From Verrucomicrobiota bacterium (lineage in GTDB: Bacteria; Verrucomicrobiota; Verrucomicrobiia; Methylacidiphilales; UBA1321): DNA of 46,824 nt. The notes under the pieces were generated by a model. It was not told where the DNA came from, did not search any database, and saw only the letters and a list, made by a program, of their open reading frames with translations. Below, piece after piece: positions 31,836-39,426 of this stretch. Position 1 is the first letter of the stretch, and each line of letters begins with the position of its first letter. Position numbers and translations under genes: made by a program. Location of the stretch: positions 61,833 through 108,656 of the forward strand of contig JABDHJ010000008.1 in assembly GCA_013285645.1 (NCBI GenBank), read 5' to 3'.

Positions 31836-32390
31836 TTACTTCCACGGATCACAGCGTAGTACAGATGCCGCGCCCAAGCACCTCTCATGCGCTGACGAGT
31901 AGCGCCAGTGCTCAGCCGTCGCAACCAACCCACGCTTAACGGGGTTGTGGTGAATATAGTCCAACTTCTGCAGCATCATCTCGTCATCCATGATTTCCTG
32001 CGGATGCGAGCCTTCCTGCCAAACTTGACGCGTACTCTCAGTCTTGTGTTTCGCGCGGAAATACTGGAATTGATTCAATAGCCACTCCACGTTTTCCTTC
32101 TCGAGTCGCTCTAAAACTCGCTGCGCGGTATACCGCTTGAAATCGGCCAGGACGCGAGGCAAAGAAGGCGCTGACAGAATCGCATGGAAGTGATTGTCGA
32201 GAACGACCCACGCGTAAATTTTGAGCCCTTTCTGCAGACGGCAATACTCGAGTGATTCAATCAAAATGTCGCATCGCGCCGCCGTGGTGAAGATGGGCAG
32301 CCAAGCGACCACCGTCGAGGTAACGAAGTAAGCGGCATGAGGTTCATGCGCGCGGTAACGGCTCCGCATGGCGGGAGTATGAGGAAGCAC
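31836..32390 (-). CDS. REP-associated tyrosine transposase (RAYT)
   Basis: 184 residues. AAYFVTSTVVAWLPIF opens the Y1 domain; YAWVVLDNHFHAILSAP contains the HUH metal pair (H67, H69); KLDYIHHNPVKRGLV holds the catalytic Tyr of the YIHxNPVxxGLV signature. It is a single-strand-specific HUH endonuclease of the IS200/IS605 relatives that processes REP sequences, usually a domesticated single-copy gene. Complete and framed on both sides by inverted REP hairpins. REP copies also occur at 15601 and 41930, consistent with past mobilisation. Confidence 0.93.
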   Translation of the reverse strand: MLPHTPAMRSRYRAHEPHAAYFVTSTVVAWLPIFTTAARCDILIESLEYCRLQKGLKIYAWVVLDNHFHAILSAPSLPRVLADFKRYTAQRVLERLEKENVEWLLNQFQYFRAKHKTESTRQVWQEGSHPQEIMDDEMMLQKLDYIHHNPVKRGLVATAEHWRYSSAHERCLGAASVLRCDPWK

Positions 32391-32401
32391 AGCTTCGCCG
32401 A

Positions 32402-32439
32402 CTAGTGCGTTCCCAAGTACAACTTGGGAACGAGAGGAA
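32402..32439. repeat. Right REP hairpin flanking the RAYT gene
   Basis: CGTTCCCAAGT-ACA-ACTTGGGAACG. Its reverse complement matches the left REP at 31781-31814 including the flanking CCT...CGCACT. Confidence 0.88.
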
Positions 32440-32466
32440 TCAACACTTCAATGCCCCTCCAGTATC

Positions 32467-32619
32467 TCATTCCTTCTTGGCCGAAGCGTCCTTCCGCACT
32501 GGATGCAAAACAACACCTCCTTCAAAAAGACTCATTTGGCAGAGCTTAAATTTCTCCCGTAAATGCTTGGGAATAGTTATCCGCCCCTTTTTATCGAGAG
32601 TAACTTGCGACCTCGTCAT
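32467..32619 (-). CDS. AbrB/MazE-like swapped-hairpin DNA-binding protein
   Basis: 50 residues from the ATG at 32619. VTLDKKGRITIPKHLREKFKL is the diagnostic AbrB/SpoVT sequence; the tail is SLFEGGVVLHPVRKDASAKKE. Such small proteins are usually antitoxins or transition-state regulators, but no toxin gene is adjacent. It lies upstream of and co-directional with the RAYT gene, separated by the right REP, and could regulate it. Confidence 0.8.
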   Translation of the reverse strand: MTRSQVTLDKKGRITIPKHLREKFKLCQMSLFEGGVVLHPVRKDASAKKE

Positions 32620-32810
32620 GGCAGCGATAATCGCACGATACCGACGTCTAAGACAACCCCATAGACAATCAGCCAAGGGATTATAGCAATCCCAAGGAAG
32701 CCATTGAAATACAGCATCTTTTCTGGCAAACTCAAGACACGCGGAAAGTCCTCCCGCTTCAAGAGATTTTCCGCAACTCTCTCCCCTTCCGATGGTTTAA
32801 CACTTTAGAT

Positions 32811-34283
32811 ATGTTGGAACCGCTGCCTGCCTCCCAGTGGAATACCACTACCGCCGCCCACTTGGTCAACCGGGCCGGTTTTGGCGGTAGTCCGCAGGAC
32901 ATCGAGAATCTGCATCAGATGGGGCTGGATCGCGCCGTCTCCTGGTTTGTGGATTACGATAAAATCAACGATCCCACCCCTCCCCCCGACTGGGCCCACC
33001 CCGACCCGGATTTGATTACCAAGCGTCAGGCCATCCAAAAGGCCGCCGACCCGGAAACCAGGCGGCAACTTGCGAGTCAGCAAAATATCGAGACCAATGC
33101 GCAGATGGCCGATCTCCGCTACTGGTGGTTGCGCCGCATGGCTCTTGGGCCGCGTCCGTTCCAGGAAAAGATGACTCTTTTCTGGCATGGCCATTTTGCC
33201 ACCAGCTTTGAGAAAGTCCGGATGCCCTATTTCCTTTGGCTGCAAAACGAGACCCTGCGCCAAAATGCCGTCAGCAATTTCAACCAGCTCCTCATCGCCG
33301 TGTCGGAGGATCCGGCGATGCTTCGCTATCTCGACGGCGCCAACAGCAACAAGAGCCACCCCAACGAGAACTTCGCCCGCGAAGTAATGGAACTCTTCAC
33401 GCTCGGAGAAGGCCATTACACCGAGCAAGACATCCAACAGGCAGCCAAGGCCTACACCGGCTGGGGCCTCGACCACGACCAGATGCGCTTCGAGTATCAT
33501 CGCGGCAACCACGACGACGGCCCGAAGACCGTCTTTGGCCAGACCGGCAACTTTAGCGGCGAGGATGTCCTCAACATGATCTGCGCCCAGCCGCAATGCG
33601 CCAAGTTCATCTCGAGCAAGATTTGGCGGTTCTTCGTTCAGGACCAACCGCCCCAACCGATCATTGATGCCCTGGCAGTGCAATATCAAAAGCAAAATCT
33701 CGATACCAAGCAACTGATGCGCACGATTTTCCGCTCGCAGGAATTTTACGCGCCCGACGTCATCCGCGCCCAGATCAAGAGCCCCGTGCAATGGCTCATT
33801 GCCGCCACACATCAACTTCAAGCTCCCCTGCCGACTCAACCGATGAGCCTGGTCATGCTTTCCCTGCTCGGGCAGGAGTTATTCCAGCCGCCGAATGTCA
33901 AGGGCTGGGATGGCGGCATTGCCTGGATCACGACCAACAATCTCCTCAATCGCGACAACTTTGCCGCCGCTCTGGTCGAAGGTGATCGCGTGCCCCTGCC
34001 CAGTCTCGACGGCCAGATGAGAGGTGTTTTGAGCAGCACGGCCCATGATGGCCTGATGGAGACGGCCCCGACCAATGTCAGCTCACTGTTCAACACCATT
34101 GATCTCAGCAGCACGGACAGTTTCCTGAATGCCCTGCAGGCGCGCTTCCTCAATGCCGAACTCAAGCCGCAACGCCTCGAACCGCTCCACGATTTCCTGA
34201 AGACCCGATCCCCCATCGAAGAAGCCGATGTCCGCAAGGCCATCCGGCTGATCATGTGCACGCCCGAGTATCAGTTAACCTAG
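32811..34283 (+). CDS. DUF1800 family protein
   Basis: 490 residues. AAHLVNRAGFGGSPQDIENL is the DUF1800 opening; QEKMTLFWHGHFATSFEKV, NFAREVMELFTLGEGHYTEQDIQQAAKAYTGW and CAKFISSKIWRFFV are its conserved centre. LSLLGQELFQPPNVKGWDGG is the typical late motif. Members are abundant in Planctomycetes and Verrucomicrobia, almost always before a DUF1501 gene, as here (9-bp gap). Biochemical role not established. No obvious signal peptide. Confidence 0.92.
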   Translation: MLEPLPASQWNTTTAAHLVNRAGFGGSPQDIENLHQMGLDRAVSWFVDYDKINDPTPPPDWAHPDPDLITKRQAIQKAADPETRRQLASQQNIETNAQMADLRYWWLRRMALGPRPFQEKMTLFWHGHFATSFEKVRMPYFLWLQNETLRQNAVSNFNQLLIAVSEDPAMLRYLDGANSNKSHPNENFAREVMELFTLGEGHYTEQDIQQAAKAYTGWGLDHDQMRFEYHRGNHDDGPKTVFGQTGNFSGEDVLNMICAQPQCAKFISSKIWRFFVQDQPPQPIIDALAVQYQKQNLDTKQLMRTIFRSQEFYAPDVIRAQIKSPVQWLIAATHQLQAPLPTQPMSLVMLSLLGQELFQPPNVKGWDGGIAWITTNNLLNRDNFAAALVEGDRVPLPSLDGQMRGVLSSTAHDGLMETAPTNVSSLFNTIDLSSTDSFLNALQARFLNAELKPQRLEPLHDFLKTRSPIEEADVRKAIRLIMCTPEYQLT

Positions 34284-34292
34284 AGGCCTCTT

Positions 34293-35624
34293 ATGAACAA
34301 TCCACTCTTCACCACTCGCCGCGATTTCCTCCGCACCACGCTCCTCGGCGGTGCGCTTAGCTGGACGGTCCCAAGCTTCGTCGCGCAGACGTTCTCCGCC
34401 CTGCATGCCCAGGCGGACGGGGCGCTCACCCAGGTCACCACCGGCAAAGACGGCCCGATTCTCGTGCTCATCCAGCTCGCAGGCGGCAACGACGGTCTCA
34501 ATGCGGTTGTTCCCTATACCAACGATTTCTATTACAAGGCGCGCCCCACCATTGGCATCCCGGCCAACCAAGTGCTGACGTTGAACGACACGCTCGGCCT
34601 GAATCCCAATCTCGACGGCTTCAAAAGCCTGTTCGATGCGGGACATCTCTCCGTCGTCAGCGGCGTCGGTTATCCCAATCCCAACCGCAGTCACTTTCGC
34701 GCCACCGAAATCTGGCAGACCGCCAGCGACGAGGACAAATATCTCAGTGATGGCTGGCTGGGACGCTATTTCGACAACGCCTGTCAGGGTTGCGATCCCA
34801 CCGTCGCAATCAACATCGGGCCACGCCTGCCGCAGGCTTTCTCTTCGCATATGCCGACCGGCATCAGCCTTGAGAATCCGGACAGCTACCGCTTCATGGG
34901 CGCGGGCGTTCATGACGACGAGGAAACCGCGTATCGGAACATGTATACGCCGAATCCGGACGACCTCGCGCCCAGCTCCAATTCCGGCGACAGCGTCAGC
35001 ATGGTCTCGGGAACGGTGACGCTTCCGAACGGCCAGAGTTCGCTCGATTTCCTCGAACGCACCTCCATGGATGCGCAAGTCAGCTCGGACAAAATTCGCG
35101 CCATTGCGGGGAAGACCCCGAACAACGCGACCTATCCCAAATCTGGATTGGGCAAGAATCTGCAGTTGGTCGCGCGCCTCATCGCGGGCGGTTTGCCGAC
35201 ACGCGTTTTCTACGTCTCGCAAGGCGGCTATGATACCCATACGAATCAGCGCCAGGGTCAGGATGGACGCCTCAAGGAATTGGGCGACGCCGTCAAGGCC
35301 TTCACGGATGACCTCACCGCCATGGGCGAGTTCGATCGCGTGATGGTCATGACCTTCAGCGAGTTCGGTCGTCGCGTCACGGAAAACGGCAGCCGCGGCA
35401 CCGATCATGGCGCCGCCGCCCCGATGTTCCTCGTCGGTTCCAAGATCAAGTCCGGTCTCCTCGGCGCGGAGCCCAGCCTCGCCCCCGCCGACCTCAAAGA
35501 CGGCGACATCCAGTACAACACCGACTTCCGCAGCATCTACGCCAGCATCCTCCAGGACTGGATGAAGACCAACTCCCTCCCCATCCTAGGCAAGCAGTTC
35601 CCGACGATGCCGATCTTCGCATAG
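34293..35624 (+). CDS. DUF1501 family protein with Tat signal
   Basis: 443 residues. TTRRDFLRTTLLGGALSWTVP is a twin-arginine export signal. PILVLIQLAGGNDGLNAVVPY is the DUF1501 start, and FSEFGRRVTENGSRGTDHGAAAPMFLVG its conserved late motif, related to the sulfatase/alkaline phosphatase fold. Exported folded, so probably cofactor-containing. Paired with the DUF1800 gene, with which it likely works as a unit. Confidence 0.92.
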   Translation: MNNPLFTTRRDFLRTTLLGGALSWTVPSFVAQTFSALHAQADGALTQVTTGKDGPILVLIQLAGGNDGLNAVVPYTNDFYYKARPTIGIPANQVLTLNDTLGLNPNLDGFKSLFDAGHLSVVSGVGYPNPNRSHFRATEIWQTASDEDKYLSDGWLGRYFDNACQGCDPTVAINIGPRLPQAFSSHMPTGISLENPDSYRFMGAGVHDDEETAYRNMYTPNPDDLAPSSNSGDSVSMVSGTVTLPNGQSSLDFLERTSMDAQVSSDKIRAIAGKTPNNATYPKSGLGKNLQLVARLIAGGLPTRVFYVSQGGYDTHTNQRQGQDGRLKELGDAVKAFTDDLTAMGEFDRVMVMTFSEFGRRVTENGSRGTDHGAAAPMFLVGSKIKSGLLGAEPSLAPADLKDGDIQYNTDFRSIYASILQDWMKTNSLPILGKQFPTMPIFA

Positions 35625-35707
35625 TTTGAATGCGGCTCGTGGCGGACAAGCAGCTTTTGTAATTTTCTTCTTAAATCGTCCTGTATTTTGCCGATACAGA
35701 TTGAGTT

Positions 35708-35968
35708 ATGAAGATCAATCGACCTTCCGACCCATGGTTGGTTAATACCTTGGAGGAAATTGAGCTGGCTCAATTGCATAGAAATGCAGCGCGTCCTTTC
35801 CGCGAAAATCTGATCTGGCTTGAAGAAACCGGAAGACTCGTGAGTAAATTCTCCAATCCCTTTCTAAAAGTTAAGCGAGAAGGATGGAAGTCAGAGGAGG
35901 CAATCGCCCGGATGATGGCAAGTTTCGAGGGTTACGATGCGCAAAATCCTTATTTCAAAACGAAATGA
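35708..35968 (+). CDS. Small hypothetical protein
   Basis: 86 residues. A helical, charged soluble protein (NTLEEIELAQLHRNAARPFRE, WKSEEAIARMMASFEGYDAQNPY). No family recognised; no signal or membrane span. Stands alone between the DUF1501 gene and a repeat. Confidence 0.55.
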   Translation: MKINRPSDPWLVNTLEEIELAQLHRNAARPFRENLIWLEETGRLVSKFSNPFLKVKREGWKSEEAIARMMASFEGYDAQNPYFKTK

Positions 35969-35972
35969 CGTC

Positions 35973-36045
35973 CGAACAATTCCGTTAATTTGGAAAAATT
36001 TGGTAATTCCGTCAAAATTCAGCGACGGTCATAGACCGCCGCTAC
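35973..36045. repeat. AATTCCGT repeat plus GCGACGGTC hairpin
   Basis: Shares AATTCCGTTAATT and AATTCCGTCAAAATT words with 30108-30145. It ends in GCGACGGTC-ATA-GACCGCCGC, a hairpin that may terminate pheS (stop at 36047, minus strand). Confidence 0.55.
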
Positions 36046-36046
36046 A

Positions 36047-37099
36047 TTAGGCGTCTATCCGCGTGCTGAACTGGCGCAGGAAGCGGACGTCATTCTCAGT
36101 GAAGAAGCGCAGATCGGGAATGCCATGGCGCATGATGGCGATCCGCTCGATGCCGAAGCCGAAGGCGTAACCAGTATACTTCTCGGAGTCGTAGCCGACC
36201 TGTCGGAAGACTTCCGGGTCAACCATGCCGCATCCGCAAATCTCGAGCCATTCCCGGCCCTTCACCTGGCTGCCAGTACGCGAGCAATCGACCTCGAAAC
36301 TCGGCTCCGTGAACGGAAAGAAGTGGGGCCGGAAACGGAACTTGAGGTCCTCTCCCAGCAATTCGCGGAAGAAATATTCGAGCGTTCCCTTGAGATCGGC
36401 CAGCGTCACGCCTTCGTCAACGACAAGCCCTTCCATCTGGAAGAACGACATCCCGTGCGTCGCATCGATTTCGTCACGGCGGAAACAGCGTCCCGGCGCG
36501 ATGATCCGCAGCGGCGGCGGTTGCTTGAGCATGGCGTGAATCTGCACCGTGGAAGTCTGCGTCCGCATCAAGCGCCGTCCGCCGAGGCTCTTGCCATCGA
36601 GTCCGAGACTAGGCGCGAGACCATCTTCCTTGAGATAAAAAGTGTCCTGCTCATTGCGCGCCGGATGATCCAGCGGCGTGTTCAGCGCATCGAAATTAAA
36701 GACCTCGTTTTCGATGTCAGGGCCATCGGCCAGCGCGAAACCGAGCCGCCTAAAAATCTCGATCGCCCGGTCGCGCACCTGAAGCACCGGATGAATCGAG
36801 CCCGGCGCTTCGTAGCGTCCCGGCAGGGTCGGATCGAAATCGGCGGCTTCCGCAGCGGCGGTTAGTTCGGCTTTGCGAGTCTCGTAAGCAGAGGCGACGG
36901 CAGTCTTGGCCTCATTGGCCGCCTTACCTACAACGGGCCGCAATTCCTTGGGCACCGAGCCCATTTTCTCGAGGAGTACCGGCAAAGAGCCGCTTCGGGC
37001 CAGGTATTGGATGCGCACTGCTTCGAGCGCATCGGCATCGGGAGCAGCGGCAATTGCGGACAGGATTTGTTCTTTCAGGGAGATGATTTCGTCTTGCAT
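36047..37099 (-). CDS. pheS: Phenylalanyl-tRNA synthetase alpha subunit
   Basis: 350 residues from the ATG at 37099 (MQDEIISLKEQIL). The coiled-coil arm (residues 1-90) includes YLARSGSLPVLLEKMGSVPKELRP. The class II core follows: SIHPVLQVRDRAIEIFRRLGF, DATHGMSFFQMEGLVVDEG (motif 2 region), FEVDCSRTGSQVKGREWLEICGCGMVDPEVF, and motif 3 GFGIERIAIMRHGIPDLR. Charges tRNA-Phe as an alpha2-beta2 enzyme. The usual pheT does not follow: downstream lies the repeat at 35973. Longer upstream frame is unlikely to be translated. Confidence 0.96.
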   Translation of the reverse strand: MQDEIISLKEQILSAIAAAPDADALEAVRIQYLARSGSLPVLLEKMGSVPKELRPVVGKAANEAKTAVASAYETRKAELTAAAEAADFDPTLPGRYEAPGSIHPVLQVRDRAIEIFRRLGFALADGPDIENEVFNFDALNTPLDHPARNEQDTFYLKEDGLAPSLGLDGKSLGGRRLMRTQTSTVQIHAMLKQPPPLRIIAPGRCFRRDEIDATHGMSFFQMEGLVVDEGVTLADLKGTLEYFFRELLGEDLKFRFRPHFFPFTEPSFEVDCSRTGSQVKGREWLEICGCGMVDPEVFRQVGYDSEKYTGYAFGFGIERIAIMRHGIPDLRFFTENDVRFLRQFSTRIDA

Positions 37100-37201
37100 G
37101 GAATAATCGGGCGTTGGCCCAATCATCACACAATCAGAAACCCATGCAAAAGTCACCTTTTAGAGTTCAATCACCCTTGCAAACGTCCGTCGGGATTTCC
37201 G

Positions 37202-37420
37202 TCAGGCCAGCGGCTTTCCTGCTTGTTCGTCCGCGGCGATAATGGCGTCGATCACGCGACGGAAATCCTCCAGGCCGGGCGCAGGAATGACAATCGAATC
37301 CCGGCGACCATTGGCATCCTCGGTGATACGCAAGAACCGGCCCCGGGGGTTTTCGCGGAGATCAAAAATAAAATTTTTGCGCTCTACGGTAATGTTTTCA
37401 CTTTTCAAAATGGTATCCAT
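37202..37420 (-). CDS. DUF3276 / PUR-alpha-like DNA/RNA-binding protein
   Basis: 72 residues from the ATG at 37420. ERKNFIFDLRENPRGRFLRITED, GRRDSIVIPAPGLEDFRRVIDAII matches the PUR repeat (beta-sheet plus helix, aromatic and basic surface). Bacterial members bind single-stranded nucleic acid; the role is unclear. Single repeat, so probably dimeric. Lies upstream of pheS on the same strand. Confidence 0.85.
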   Translation of the reverse strand: MDTILKSENITVERKNFIFDLRENPRGRFLRITEDANGRRDSIVIPAPGLEDFRRVIDAIIAADEQAGKPLA

Positions 37421-37509
37421 CCACAAACCTCTGTTTAGTTCTTCATGGCAACCTATCCATGACAAGGCTCCTGTCAAATATCTCGATGCATTTGTAATCA
37501 CCTCCCCAT

Positions 37510-38466
37510 ATGAAAACCATTCCTCTCGGCACAACTGATCTTCACGTTACACGACTCTGCTACGGTGCCATGCGCATCTCCGGAACCTGGGACAAGGATA
37601 AAGTCGATGCAGCGGCGATTGAGCGCGGCATCAAATCGTTGGAAAGCGCGGTCGAGGCCGGCTACACCTTCATCGATCACGCCGACATCTACGGCGACAC
37701 GACCTGCGAAATGATCCACGGCCTCGCCCTCGACCGTCATCCGGAATGGCGCGAGCAATTGGTCGTCGCCACCAAATGTGGCATCCGATTCGAGGACGAA
37801 CCTCCCGGCACGCCGCATCGCTACGATTTCAGCGGGGAGCATATCCGCTGGTCGATCGACGAATCGCTCAAGCGCCTGAAATTGGAGCGCGTTGATCTCT
37901 ACCAATTGCATCGCCCGGACTGGCTCGCCGACCCGGATGAAATCGCGCAGGCACTGATCGATATCCACAAGGCGGGTAAGGTCCGCTACTTCGGCGTGAG
38001 CAATTTCCGGCCCTCACTCGTCAGTGCGTTGCAGGCAGCACTCCCCTTCCCGCTGGTCTCCAACCAGGTGGAAATTCATTTGCTACGCCTGGACACCTTC
38101 GAGGACGGCACGCTCGATCAATGCCTGGAAAAGAAAATGACGCCGCTTGCGTGGAGTCCGCTGGCGGGCGGTCGACTCGCGGCAGCGCTGGACGAAAAAG
38201 CGCCAATCCCCGGCGAAGACGTCGCAAAGGCGGCGATCATCATGCGTCTGCGCCCACTGCTGGCCGACATCGCGCAGGGTTACAGCGTCACGCCGCTGGC
38301 CGTCCTCATGGCGTGGCTGATGCGTCATCCGAGCAAGATCATTCCGATTCTCGGAACTGTTCGGCCCGAGGCCATCAAAGCCGCGGCACAAGCCGATACC
38401 TTCACCCTGGATCGCGATAACTGGTACCGCATTCTTCGCGTGGCGCGAGGCCAAAAGCTGGCATAA
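37510..38466 (+). CDS. Aldo/keto reductase
   Basis: 318 residues. VTRLCYGAMRISGTWD starts the barrel. The catalytic tetrad is visible: Asp and Tyr in FIDHADIYGDT, Lys in VVATKCGIRF, His in DLYQLHRPDW. YFGVSNFRPSLVSAL, VSNQVEIHLL and PSKIIPILGTVRPEAI are the remaining family motifs (NADPH side), closest to the YdhF-type subgroup. Reduces aldehydes or keto sugars; substrate unknown. The 15-bp word TCCTGTCAAATATCT 27 bp upstream is shared with the AraC leader. Confidence 0.92.
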   Translation: MKTIPLGTTDLHVTRLCYGAMRISGTWDKDKVDAAAIERGIKSLESAVEAGYTFIDHADIYGDTTCEMIHGLALDRHPEWREQLVVATKCGIRFEDEPPGTPHRYDFSGEHIRWSIDESLKRLKLERVDLYQLHRPDWLADPDEIAQALIDIHKAGKVRYFGVSNFRPSLVSALQAALPFPLVSNQVEIHLLRLDTFEDGTLDQCLEKKMTPLAWSPLAGGRLAAALDEKAPIPGEDVAKAAIIMRLRPLLADIAQGYSVTPLAVLMAWLMRHPSKIIPILGTVRPEAIKAAAQADTFTLDRDNWYRILRVARGQKLA

Positions 38467-38514
38467 GGACTGTTCTCCAGCGCAGAGAACTTCGCGCAAG
38501 CAACGGCTATTTGT

Positions 38515-38865
38515 GATAGCCGTCGTACCTCAATTGGTAGCAGCCGCAGGCTCGGCGGCTGTGCCTTCCCTCCGAGGTAGCCGTCGACCGCCGGGCGACG
38601 ATTGAAAAGCAGACCTGAGCTACCTAAGCCGAAGCAAATCGAGACCTCTGTGAACTTTCACATTTAGCATTAGTCATCCTGAGCTTGTCGAAGGATCAGT
38701 TCGGTCTGCCTTTCCCTCCGTGGTAGCCGCCGCTGTCCCTAGCGGCGGATGCCTTCCCTCCGTGGTAGCCGTCGACCTCCGGGCGACGGTCGGAGAGCAG
38801 ACCCGCGCTCGGAGATCGCGGGCTATCTCTCAAGCCGAAGCAAGCTTCGGAGAATTCAACCCAAG
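38515..38865. repeat. Mosaic of dispersed repeat modules
   Basis: In order: a GGTAGCAGCCGCAGG / GAGGTAGCCGTCGACC hairpin module, the 38644-38712 copy of the GTCATCCTGAGC family, two GGTAGCCGCCG/GGTAGCCGTCG modules, and the CCGAAGCAAGCTTCGG dyad followed by GAATTCAACCC. Accounts for nearly the whole 402-bp gap between the aldo/keto reductase and the next gene. Confidence 0.8.
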
Positions 38866-38868
38866 AGC

Positions 38869-39351
38869 TTAAAACTTACTTCCCACCGTTTCCCAGAAGT
38901 CCATGATCTGCACGAACGGCTTGCCATCCGTCTCCAACTTGACCTTCACGGGAATCAAGCCCCGGTTAGTGTGGAGGAAAACTTGTGAGACGACGATATT
39001 CCCCTGCTTATCCAAGTCAAAGCGCGCACCCAATATCATTCCAGGGGTGAGCACCGTAAATCTTCCATTCAATACTTTGACCGGTTCCGTGACCTGAAGA
39101 CGGACATCATCGAGACGCGGCCCATAGGTAAGACTCGTGGTACTGACCTTTATTTCCTCTCCCAACGGAATATGTTCGAAATTGGATTGATCGGTCGCCG
39201 ATGCCACCAGTACCAGCGGTGTTCCGGCGGGGATATTCATGGTCCAAGTGGTGCCCTGCCCCTGAAAGAAAATGAAATAAATCAAAACGACGGCCAGGAC
39301 ACCCAAAACGCCGTATCTGACTTTGGGATCGTAATCAATTTTCTTATCCAT
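38869..39351 (-). CDS. Membrane-anchored hypothetical protein
   Basis: 160 residues. A short basic N-terminus (MDKKIDYDPKVRY) precedes one membrane span (GVLGVLAVVLIYFIFFQ). The rest is a beta-rich extracytoplasmic domain (NIPAGTPLVLVASATDQS, HIPLGEEIKVSTTSLTYG, GRFTVLTPGMILGARFDLD). No family recognised. Same strand as comEC, 75 bp downstream of it. Confidence 0.7.
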   Translation of the reverse strand: MDKKIDYDPKVRYGVLGVLAVVLIYFIFFQGQGTTWTMNIPAGTPLVLVASATDQSNFEHIPLGEEIKVSTTSLTYGPRLDDVRLQVTEPVKVLNGRFTVLTPGMILGARFDLDKQGNIVVSQVFLHTNRGLIPVKVKLETDGKPFVQIMDFWETVGSKF

Positions 39352-39426
39352 ACAGATTATGCTCCGGCTATCTATAGAGAATCCTCATGCGAATTGCCCC
39401 CTTTATCTTAAGAAAATAAACCAGCT

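Noticed and set aside
32805..33839. 344-codon minus-strand frame over the DUF1800 gene
   Set aside because: Antisense shadow; the plus strand encodes clear DUF1800 motifs with a normal start and a coupled partner gene.
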